This document shows, piece by piece, positions 12,361 through 22,100 of a DNA stretch of 64,000 bases. The DNA is from Membranipora membranacea (lineage: Eukaryota > Bryozoa > Gymnolaemata > Cheilostomatida > Membraniporidae): assembly GCA_914767715.1 (NCBI GenBank), contig OU612071.1, positions 26,409,681-26,473,680 on the forward strand, read 5' to 3'. The position numbers and the translations under genes are program-made. Each line of letters begins with the position of its first letter. Position 1 is the first letter of the stretch. A model generated the notes under the pieces. It made no database searches. It saw only the letters and a list, made by a program, of their open reading frames with translations, and had not been told where the DNA came from.

Positions 12361-12560
12361 ATTTCCACTGAAAGACCCTGAGCTAACCAAAATATTGGTG
12401 GTTGCGACGAAGAGAGAGGGCTTCAATGCTGAGAAGTCGACAAAAATTGTGCTCCGACCATTTTAAAGATAGTGATTACGCCGTAGTGCCGAGACAGTCA
12501 TATCTAAAACTGATGCCGTTCCTTCAGTGGTCACTTTTCCAGCACATCTTATGTGCCGAA
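12361..12560 (+). pseudogene. THAP-domain exon of P-like transposase (two frameshifts)
   Basis: After a TTATTTAG acceptor the frame reads FPLKDPELTK and VATKREGFNAEKSTKI, which matches the middle of a THAP domain. One extra base then moves the reading to CSDHFKDSDY, the C-x2-H half of the zinc site. A further single-base loss near 12510 moves it again to DAVPSVV, the AVP box closing THAP domains. All landmarks are in order, so the family call is firm, but two indels destroy the frame. The first-exon Cys pair was not found. Confidence 0.8.
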
Positions 12561-13289
12561 GCTTTGGTTGAGAAACGAGGTCACTGTGTCTTAGATCATG
12601 ACTATCAAAGTCACATCAGTAACAAATCAACACAGTAACTGAACATAAAGGATAGAGGTGGCCTTGTGGCTGCCCCACAGTCTGTGAATAATATTATAAA
12701 GCGGTGTGAGTCCATCATAGAACTATATGTCGATCAGAAAATTCTACGTAAAGAAAGTCACATAAATCTGTTTGTGGCTTTGTTATTCCGCAGTGTAAAT
12801 GTAGAAAATCCTCTGTCATTATTTCCCTCCCAAAGCTCACAGCTATGAGTAAATTTTACTCCTAGCTGTGAGAGGATAGTTTATATCACAGCAAACAGTT
12901 GATCAGGGAAATCGCCAGAAAATATATTGATATTCGTATAGAACACTATGTAAAGCATAACAACAAAACAGTTATTCATGGGAGTAAGGGAGAGGATCAA
13001 TCAAAGTTGAGTGGTCTTGGTATATTTAAACATCTATAGTCTTGCATAATGCACTCTGCTTGTAATCCTGATATGATCTAATCCAATTTGTTTTATGTTT
13101 ATGATCTATTTCATTATTGTCTATGAATTAAAATATTATATCTGTGTACCAGTCTGTGCTTGATAGGAGCAATGGAATACATTTATGGAAGTAGCATCTA
13201 TCTATCTTCTTTCTAGCATCAATGCTAAATCTTAAAAAGCTAACTCCTCACCATAGAATTATATTTTGTTCAACAGTCTATAGTGATTT

Positions 13290-13387
13290 GTTTATATGTT
13301 GCTACACAAATCCAATATGGCCGCCGGATACACATGCCTCCACAGGAAGTAAACATTGAGTCATAGCTCTAGGGGGATAACTCTATG
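13290..13387 (-). repeat. Right terminal inverted repeat of the P-like element
   Basis: Complement of 10603-10710. It is followed directly by the second GTCCATGC duplication at 13388-13395. Confidence 0.85.
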
Positions 13388-13395
13388 GTCCATGC

Positions 13396-14410
13396 TCCAC
13401 ATCAAAGTTAGCAGTCCTAAGGCTCATGAACAACTAAATTATATCTCAATCGCTGTGTAGCTAAGTAGATGCAGCTTCAATTGTTAATAAAAAAACTGTA
13501 ATATGTCATTGGCATTGGGAAATTACATATTGATCAGCATTCTGACTTAATTGGTGGATGGTATAGATACCACTTTGATATTAAAACCCAACAATATTAA
13601 AATCCAATTCACCATTAAATGGGCTGTCAATAACAGATTGGCCGTCATGTTAATCTCCAACATATTGAATCAAACCTTGCCAATCCTTCACCTAGCTAAC
13701 ATTTCAATATGTAATTATATGAGCTGTGATTTTATGAATATATGATTATTTCAAAGAAGGAAATTTAAAAAAAATAAAGTTTCTTCAAAAATTAAAAACA
13801 ACTATATCATGTAACAATAAATGTCAAACGTTTAAGTATTTAAGATATTGCAATGACTTTAAAAACATGACTTTTTATCAACCGTCACCAGGAAATTTAC
13901 ATAAGATGTATTTACACGTAAGTGAAGAAATATTTTCTAGATGAAAATATATTTATAGCACAGAAAGAAAACTTGAAAATAACTGTACTTTTAAAATTAA
14001 AAAAAGTATACCATGTTACAATAAACATCATAGAAAGAGAACTTGAAAATAATTTTACTTTAAAAATTAAAAAAACAAATATAGGCTACCATGTTGCAGT
14101 AATATACAACCTATGATTATAACATAACAATTGCCCTAAAACATTACATAAAATTGACATATTTATTTGTAATTAAAGTTAATTTACAATTGGCTACAGG
14201 TCTTGAATTGGATAAATTTGGTATGGGTTGGAGTAATTAGACGCTCTAAATGACAGCACAAATGCAGCGGTTTGTCTTGAAATTCAGACTCACCCTCAAG
14301 ACATGTCAAATGACAGTATGAGGGCTCTTCCAATTCATGGCACACCACTAAGTTATGTGGTGGGCCTTTAAATTTAATGATTTTTTTTCTGCAAGCAACG
14401 CAATGTACAG
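13396..14410. other. No gene seen; AT-rich with short internal duplication
   Basis: Phrases such as GAAAACTTGAAAATAACTG occur twice near 13970 and 14040, giving a loose 80-bp duplication (about 13960-14110). There is no recognised coding sequence. Confidence 0.5.
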
Positions 14411-14411
14411 A

Positions 14412-15776
14412 GTTAAGGTAATGTCAAAGACCGATCCGAATATCAACATATCGTATACCGTTGGAAAGCTGCCGAGCTATTGAAAATGAATACCTGAACA
14501 AAAACTTGATTCGATGACGTTGTGTCATTAAAGGGAGGAAATGAGGCAGAAAACGCTGTTTTTGTCAAAGCAGATGGAGGAGTCAAATTAATTGCAAGAA
14601 ATTTCAAAACAGGTGGAATGTATACTTAGAGATTGAGTTCATAGTAAAATTTGATTTTCTTTGATATATGACTAGTCTAAACTGACTTTTTACGTCACGC
14701 CACACAATGCATTGTTTTTGTGAAGCCGTGAAAATATGTGAAATTTCAATCATTAATTTGGAACAGATCATAGGCTCGAAACAAAATTAATTATGATTTT
14801 CCCTTAGAGTACACTTCAAATGCCATACCTATTAATTTTCAACAAATTAGCTTGCATATTGCGAAAACAGTAGACTCTCGAATACAGCTAACATTTTTTG
14901 CAACTTTTGCATAACATCAAATGTGCTATCCAAATGACCATTATTCTGGCTAAACCAAGTTTTTTTGAAAGTTCTCACATACGAAGCCGCTTTCATTAGC
15001 CATGGTGCACACAGGAAATGCCAAAAGATTTTTTCCCTGCATCTTCATTTTTCTTGAATTTAACGCAAAAAAATGCCAAAAAACAGCTATTTTTTGGGAC
15101 TTTTTAGGTGATTTTGGCCATTCTTTTGCGTTAAATTCAAGAAAAACAAAGCTGCAGTGAAATAATCTGTTGGCATTTCCTGCGTGCACTATGGGTAATA
15201 AAAGCGGCTTCGTATGTGAGAACTTTCAAAAAAACTTTGTTTGGACACAATAATGGTCATTTGGACAGCACATTTGACGTTATGCAAAAATTGCGAAGAA
15301 TATCAGATGTATTCGAGAGTCCACTGTTTTCGCAATATGCAAGCTAATTTGTTTAAAGTCAATATGTATGACATTTGAAGTGTACTCTCAGGGAAAATCA
15401 TAATTAATTTTGTTTCGAGCCTATGATCTGTTCTGAATTAATGATTGAAATTTCATATATTTTCATGGCTTCACAAAAAAAATGCGTTGTATGGCGTGAC
15501 GTAAAAAGTCAGTTTAGACTAGTCGTATATCAAAGAAAATCAAATTTTACTATGAACTCAATCTCTAAGTATACATTCCACCTGCTTTGAAATTTCTTGC
15601 AATTAATTTGACTCCTCCATCTGCTTTGACAAAAACAGCGTTTTCTGCCTCATTTCCTCCCTTTAATGACACAACGTCATCGAATCAAGTTTTTGTTCTG
15701 GTATTCATTTTCAGTAGCTCGGCAGCTTTCCAACGGTATATGTCGATATTCTGATCGGTCTTTGACATTACCTTAA
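14412..15776. repeat. 1.36-kb foldback (near-perfect giant hairpin)
   Basis: Two arms of about 680 bp are inverted around an axis near 15097 with hardly any loop (about 10-50 bp) and high identity throughout. The outer ends read GTTAAGGTAATGTCAAAG and the complement, with GGAAAGCTGCCGAGC about 50 bp inside. The right arm overlaps the last 30 codons of the MULE-type ORF, and the left arm repeats that stretch in decayed form. It may be a long-TIR MULE derivative, or two element ends joined tail to tail. No target duplication was found outside the arms. Confidence 0.9.
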
Positions 15777-18183
15777 TCACTAGCTCAGTTCTTTTTATAA
15801 CCATCTTCCCATCATGGCTGATTTTACAAATTCTTGTAAATTTTTGCGATGGCTTACGGCCACTACTTGGCGAACTTACTTCCAATATCTTCTCTCTGCT
15901 AGATAAATTTGAATTGAGTTTGACTGAGAGTGTACTTGCACTACGTTTTCTCTTAGTTACTAATTTTTTAATTGTTTTGTCCAGCTCCAACTTCCTCTGT
16001 TGAGGGGTCAATTTATCCCATTTACCTATTTCTATAGCCAAGTGACTGAAATATGTGCTCAGCATCAGCTTATTTCCGCGCCCAATTATGGCTCTCTCCA
16101 TGTCCTTTTTCTGCTGGTCTGAAACGCTCAATACATGGTGGTACGCCGCTATTATGGTTGTTTTCCTGCCTTTTCCCTTTTCTTTTAAAATCAAATTCAT
16201 TGACTCACTTCCATTATTATAAAATTTCACATCAATTTCCAGGCCTGCCTGCAGTCTGCAGGGAGCTATTGCCCCTGTGCAATACAGTCTGGTTTTTGTG
16301 TTTATATAATTGTAAAATTTATCCCCCCATTTGCTACGATAATTAGCAAGCTCAGTTGTAAATTCTTTTTCTGTATTGGAATTGATAAGGCAGTGTTTTC
16401 TATGAAATATATCCCCTAAAATCTCATTTTGCAACGCACTTAATTTTAATTCCACAATTTTTCTTTTGATTCCATCTTCTAAATGCTTACGACAAAGTAC
16501 AAGATTCATATTTGGAAAGTGAATCTTGAAGCCATTGCGCATTTCTAATGCTGCATCTGTGCCTAGCGTAAATATTTTGTTTTTTAAATGAGGCCTAGTG
16601 CTTATAAGTGCTGCCGCGAATTTGGCATATATGTGGGTAGAATGTTCCTGGTGAAGGATGAGAGGACCTAGAATAAAAGGGGAATTTCCATTTTCAGTGA
16701 ACAAATATGGATTTTTGAATACTATTGCTGAAAGATAGTATTTCGTGACATTATATGTCATATCCATGCACAAAATCTGTCTATTTTCAATCGCCAGCTC
16801 GAGCATGTCTAGCTGCCATTGATTTGCAATCATAATGAATAGTGATGGCGCTTCAGTTAATTCCATAATCCCGCTTTCTGCCTCTTTACTTTCATTAACT
16901 AGAGTTAAAATTTTATCTGCTACATAATTTTGTTTTGACAAGTCATAAATCTCTCTCATGTTTCTTGTGTTTTCAATTGTGTCTGCCAAAGTATCGGTAT
17001 TATCGTGGTATATAGTTTTTGGCCGTACCCCTAATTTGGCCTGGTTTTTAATGTTATCTCTCATACTTTCTTTGGATTTTGAATAGGGCCGGTTACTTTT
17101 TGAGTTGCCATGTAGCATGTCATGCACTTCAACAACTTGGCCCTCAAAGTCATAGATCAATAGGGCCTGGCTTGGTAGCTTTTCCTCTCTTTTCCGGAAA
17201 GTAACTGTTTTCCTTGAAAATTCTGCCTGAAATTTATGACGATAATATGTGGTCTTTATTAAATAGTCATAATTTTCGTCATTACCCTGACTGTAATCTG
17301 CCATATAAAATTTGGTTGGGCCGCTTCGGTTTATAAATTGACCATGTCCATCTCTTGTGAGATCTCTCCTGTTTGGCAATTTACCCATATCAATTAGCCA
17401 CGTTCCGATTGCATTAAATTTAAATGGTACTTTGTTCTGAATTTTCATAGTACTTTTAGTAAAGGCATCTAATTGATCTACTGTATTATGTAGAGGTTTG
17501 GTAAGGTATGATGATGGGTCAAATTTCAGATTTTCCACCGCTGACTCAGATTTTGCTAGGGATACAGGTTTGCAGAAACTTACAGAGGGACCATTTTCAA
17601 AGGAAGGAGATATATCGATTATTTCGCAGTCAGAGCTATTTGAAGTTTGGCTCCCCAAAACCTCGCAGTCTGAATCACTCAAGCAGATTACTTCACCACC
17701 AGTTTTGTTGGGACCTTCCAAAACATCTGGCATTGTTTCTTGAGTTGTTTCAATTAAAGGTTCTAATTGGTCCAAATTGCCTGTGTCAATATCACTTTCA
17801 AGACCTATTTCCATAAATAATGCATCATAGTGCTGGTGAGTCCGTAACAAATGCATACCAATATTCAACGAACTACCATCTGGGTGGCTGTAAATACGAC
17901 CCGAATGGTTGGGGTCATGAATATGCACAGGGGTATTATATATGTTACCTATGATTGAAAAAATATTATCAACTATTGGAAAGTTAAAGTTCTTGGTGTT
18001 AAAATATATGTCCAATTCGGCGAGAGCCTCCTCAACTGACATACCAAGAAAGATGCCATACGTCTCATAGTTGTTTTGTACCTCCCTTCTTATATTGTTC
18101 ATCAAATCTGCTTTTTTCTCTGAAGTGATGGCAGTGACAGAATGTAGTATGCAATGGCCATCTTGTGGACTGCGTAGCACAAA
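15685..18183 (-). CDS. Large exon: OTU-type region plus MULE transposase core
   Basis: An acceptor TCTTCTTCTCCAG ends at 18184, so translation enters at FVLRSPQDGHC; the ATG 21 bp upstream is probably intronic. Numbering from that ATG, residues 15-18 (DGHC) and HYDALF near 125 are the Cys and His boxes of an OTU protease fold. Two acidic I/V-rich stretches near 173 and 193 (VICLSDSD, CEIIDIS) resemble SUMO-binding motifs. Residues about 478-680 match the MULE DDE domain: D481 in MDMTYN, D550 in GTDAALE, the CRKHLEDGIKRK stretch, and E667 in NGSESMN. All three acidic residues are present and there are no internal stops over 833 codons. The last 30 codons lie in the foldback arm. OTU plus transposase fusions are known in Mutator-like elements; whether this copy still transposes or serves the host is open. 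Confidence 0.85.
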   Translation of the reverse strand, partial: FVLRSPQDGHCILHSVTAITSEKKADLMNNIRREVQNNYETYGIFLGMSVEEALAELDIYFNTKNFNFPIVDNIFSIIGNIYNTPVHIHDPNHSGRIYSHPDGSSLNIGMHLLRTHQHYDALFMEIGLESDIDTGNLDQLEPLIETTQETMPDVLEGPNKTGGEVICLSDSDCEVLGSQTSNSSDCEIIDISPSFENGPSVSFCKPVSLAKSESAVENLKFDPSSYLTKPLHNTVDQLDAFTKSTMKIQNKVPFKFNAIGTWLIDMGKLPNRRDLTRDGHGQFINRSGPTKFYMADYSQGNDENYDYLIKTTYYRHKFQAEFSRKTVTFRKREEKLPSQALLIYDFEGQVVEVHDMLHGNSKSNRPYSKSKESMRDNIKNQAKLGVRPKTIYHDNTDTLADTIENTRNMREIYDLSKQNYVADKILTLVNESKEAESGIMELTEAPSLFIMIANQWQLDMLELAIENRQILCMDMTYNVTKYYLSAIVFKNPYLFTENGNSPFILGPLILHQEHSTHIYAKFAAALISTRPHLKNKIFTLGTDAALEMRNGFKIHFPNMNLVLCRKHLEDGIKRKIVELKLSALQNEILGDIFHRKHCLINSNTEKEFTTELANYRSKWGDKFYNYINTKTRLYCTGAIAPCRLQAGLEIDVKFYNNGSESMNLILKEKGKGRKTTIIAAYHHVLSVSDQQKKDMERAIIGRGNKLMLSTYFSHLAIEIGKWDKLTPQQRKLELDKTIKKLVTKRKRSASTLSVKLNSNLSSREKILEVSSPSSGRKPSQKFTRICKISHDGKMVIKRTELVIKVMSKTDQNIDIYRWKAAELLKMNTRTKT

Positions 18184-18628
18184 CTGGAGAAGAAGAGAAA
18201 ACATTTAGAACTCAACAATGACAGGTATTTAGACACAGATCAATTCAATATGAAGTTGAGCCAACGAGCCCTTCCTCCTTCTGCCCAGCTTGGCATATGA
18301 AGATTAAAGTGTAACATTTTTCACTCTGGTGTGGATCAAAAATAGAGCATTGATTTTATTTCAAGAGCTCCTAACTCCGATTTATTAATTATAATTTAAC
18401 ATCAAAGGGATATCACAGTCATAAATGAGTACCGCAGTCATTATAAGCTCAATAGATTGAAACCCTGGTGGCCCTATAATTGACTGATGCATTGGATATC
18501 TACCAATAATTTTTGTTTGAGTATTAAAACAAGCTTTATTGATGTATTCTTAATGCACAATTTTAACTCGGTGATAAATTACAATTTGCCATTTATTCCT
18601 ATTAGATAACAGATTATAAGAAACTCAC

Positions 18629-18709
18629 TGAGTTGGGGACAGCCTTGCAAGGTATTGCCTTCTCTGACCTTTACTGCCAAGCATTCCTTTTATGTTTGTT
18701 ATCAGCAGG
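18629..18709 (-). CDS. Possible alternative exon (81 bp)
   Basis: Acceptor TATCATTTTAG and donor CA|GTGAGT frame an open stretch, LLITNIKGMLGSKGQ...; phases are 2 in, 2 out. It joins in frame to the 180-bp exon upstream but not to the large OTU/MULE exon, so it would belong to an alternative transcript or another gene. Confidence 0.3.
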
Positions 18710-18865
18710 CTAAAATGATAGGGACAACATCAATCAACCTATACTATAACTTGTGAATTGGTGAGTTAAACAAATATTGACATAGTTCTTCTTGTACTTG
18801 TAACGCAAAATGGCTTTTTATCGCAGACACCAGAATTCAAAGTTTCAGTGACAAGTCCAGCTTAC

Positions 18866-19045
18866 CATAGCTTAGCCGAATCAAACATGTTGTCTTGCAT
18901 ATGCGGGTTCAGATATGATGCAGCCCTATACCCTTCACAATAATATTGCCATCCGGGTTTGATTGTCCAAAGAGTAAATGCTACTGAATTAGAAATGAGG
19001 CCTTTGATACCTTTGATATTGATAAAACCTTTTTCACCCGCCAAC
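18866..19045 (-). CDS. Possible alternative exon (180 bp)
   Basis: The open frame LAGEKGFINIKGIKG... to NMFDSAKLW lies between a TTTTAAAG acceptor and a TG|GTAAGC donor, phase 2 in and 2 out. It could follow the 48-bp exon at 19467. No family was recognised. It does not fit between the 67-bp exon and the OTU/MULE exon, which join each other in phase 0. Confidence 0.35.
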
Positions 19046-19134
19046 CTTTAAAACCATACAGCTTATAGCAAAAATGAACTAATACGGCATAAACAGATTT
19101 GACTACTACAGTACTACAGTTACAGAATACTCAC

Positions 19135-22100
19135 TGGTGTGACATCAAAAGTTGCTGATGGTATTTCGTAAGCCAACTTTCTTTTCTTTGGGTCATTCAG
19201 TCTACAATGGACAAATTGAGTACCTGTGACTTAAGAGCAATAATATATATCCCTAGTCCCCTAGCCCCTGTCTCTTCTATTCATAATTATCTTTTGGTTG
19301 TTGATATGAGCCAAAGCCTTGATTGATCCATCGTCGTTGGCATTCCATTCTGAAACAACAGTTATTATTGGACACAAATTCGAAAGCAGGGCCAGTTTTC
19401 AGTTTATAAAGTTTTACTTATTGCTCCTAATCTAACTCAAAGGAATATTTATATGTTAGACTTTACCTCGTCTTAGGAGTGTCACCAAGCTGGTCTAGCA
19501 TCACATCATCCATTCTGAAAATGCATAGAATATACTGCGTAAAATATTAAATATGTGTGGGAGGATTCATGCTTTTGTTAAGTATGAATATTGTATGAAT
19601 ATTTTGAGAAGAGCGAAGAATAAAAAATTGTAGTGCTGTCATTTCACTAGTATTACACATACTACTAAGCCATCAATCTCCAATCAGTATTCATATCTTA
19701 CCGTTGATGAAGATGGAAAGTTCCCCTACCAAGTCCTACTTACCTGTGAGAGTCCAAATTCGAAACTTGACTGGAATAACTTGTCCATGTACCCTAGTCT
19801 AAATAGAATAAATCATTAGAGTAATATTAATTCTCACCTTTTATTACTTCCAGGGCTGGTGTTCCCCACAGGAGACTGGTTCAGGTACCGCATATATCTC
19901 TGTGTTGTCAGAGCCGACACTACATTTTCCTGATTCCTACAAAATTTTACAGAAAATGACATAAAATACCTGGTAAGTTTGCACTTCATCGATTGCTGAT
20001 TAGCTTTATACTTAAAGCAAGAGAACAATATGCGACGGATTGAACTCAAAGATCCAAATTGCATGGCTTTTTATTCATCTCATATTTGCTTTTTAAATTG
20101 AGCACATGGCCTGCACTATCAATCTACACTTTGCTCATGAAATATAAAAGTTGTGCCTCCTGGTCATCATGAATCATCATTTAACCGACCAAGCTGGTTC
20201 TTTGTGTTTTTTCATGTAGTCAATTTCTGTTTTTTGTTAACTTACCCGTAGAATGCTGGCTTACAAATTCCACATGTGACACACAGATCACCAGGCAGAA
20301 GCATAGGGCATGCTGCACACATATTCTCACTAAAAGAGGAATCGGTAGAGAGGTATTTAATTATCCCAATAGGTTAAGAAAAATTAATCGTGTTTTTCTG
20401 GGACAATCTTAAAACATTATCATAGTTATCTTAGCTAGAATACAGATTGTTGTATATATATATATATATATATAAGGTAGAGTAACGACACCAACCAATT
20501 ATGATTTTCTTTATGTCATTGGAAAGCTCGCAACACCAGGATCTAAAAAAACTTATAGCTATTTGCGTCAGGTCATGGCAATGTTACAGCCATCATAAAT
20601 CCTGAAGATGCAACCTTGTTTTCATACTAACTTTTGAACTGTTGGTGATAGAAGCATAATTTTTTCAATATTCACACCCATGTTTGCTCTAGAATACATT
20701 TGACCACAATTTTTTATTCTAGGGTATATATATACTTATCCATTTTTCGAAATTGGGACATCATAACTATAATTGGGTAAAAATAGGGATGCATCAAATA
20801 TGAATAAGCTTAAACTGGCCCTTTGGAGGTATTCAAATTTGGTCACCCTGCTACTACAAGGTGTGAACGGCTAAGATAATGCATTCGATTAACCACCGTG
20901 GATACTATGTCGGTGGAAAAATAACTCCTTAGAATGTGTCTTTTTATGAGACAAACATGGTAGTCCTTGGCTTTATTTTTGTTCCAATATGATAGTTGTA
21001 GAAGTTATCCCGATGCCTAGATATGATCCAGCACATCTTGTGATAGCGGCTTGACAATATTAAAGTTGCACCCCAAACACATTTATGGTAACAAACATTT
21101 TCTTAAAGTGATTCTTTGTCACAAATTCGCTATTTTTTGACAACGTCCCAAAACGATCAACGACTGTGCGCTGTATAAATATTAGTAGTTACATTGAAAC
21201 TAGGAGTGTATTGAAAGCAATGACAGAAAAAAAATTGGTTCTGTCTTCATTTGTTTGAAAGTTATCCCTATAACAGTAGAATGATATGTGGATTGATAAC
21301 ATTGCATCACATGATATTACGTCGCTGAAAATTGGTTTTCTGCTATCCTGACATCAAAAGCTTTCCGATGGTATATGAAACAATATGATTAATCGTTAAG
21401 AAAAAAAGGCGTTACTATACCTTAAACTAGATGAACCTTTCAAACTAACACATTGATAATCCAAGATATTGATGGCTAGATTTTGTTTTCTTGTTTGAAT
21501 TGATATCATTAACCTCCACTCAAATTACCTGGGATTGTGCCATAGTCTTAATAGAATAATTCATTAGAGTAATATTAATTCTCACCTTTCATTACTTCCA
21601 GGGCTGGTGTTCCTCACAGGAGACTGGTTCAGGTACCGCATATCTCTCTGTGTTGTCAGAGCAGACTCTACATTTTTCTGATTCCTACAAAATTATACAG
21701 AAAATGACATAAAATACCTGGTAAGTTTGCACTTCATCGATTGATGATTAGCTTTATACTTAAAGCAAGACAACAATATGCAACAGATTGAACTCACAGA
21801 TCCATGGCTTTTTATTTGTCTCATATTTGATTTTTAAATTAAGCACATGGCCTGCACAATCAATCTACACTTTGCTCATGAAATATGAAAGTTGTGCATC
21901 CTGGTCATCGTGAATCATCATTTAACCGACCAAGCTGGTTCTTTGTGTTTTTTTCTTGTGGTCAATTTCTGTTTTTTTTAACTTACCCGTAGAATGCTGG
22001 CTTACAAATTCCACATGTGACACACAGATCACCAGGCAGAAGCATAGGGCATCCTGCACACATATCCTCACTAAAAGAGGAATCGGTAGAGAGGTATTTA

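Larger units (their letters stand above)
10603..13387. mobile_element. Decayed P-like DNA transposon (THAP type)
   Basis: The termini are inverted repeats. The first 31 bp, beginning CATAGAGTTATCCCCC, are identical at both ends, and weaker complementarity continues to about 105 bp (10603-10710 and 13290-13387). A perfect 8-bp duplication GTCCATGC flanks the element. Inside is a THAP zinc-finger exon with two frameshifts, the N-terminal DNA-binding domain type known from P-element transposases. The catalytic region is not recognisable and a MITE has inserted at 11247. At 2785 bp it is near the size of a full P element, but it is clearly nonfunctional. Confidence 0.85.

Noticed and set aside
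14950-15189. 79-codon minus-strand ORF
   Set aside because: It spans the centre of the foldback, so it is a by-product of the palindrome.
18184-18204. ATG of MFSLLLQ as the start of the OTU/MULE protein
   Set aside because: It lies inside a strong polypyrimidine tract plus AG acceptor; the preceding exon joins in phase at FVLRSP.
19747-19801. 55-bp exon candidate (ACTAGGGTACATGG...)
   Set aside because: Both splice signals are good, but no frame joins it to the next exon at 19467; related short pieces near 21540 and 24305 suggest a pseudo-exon.
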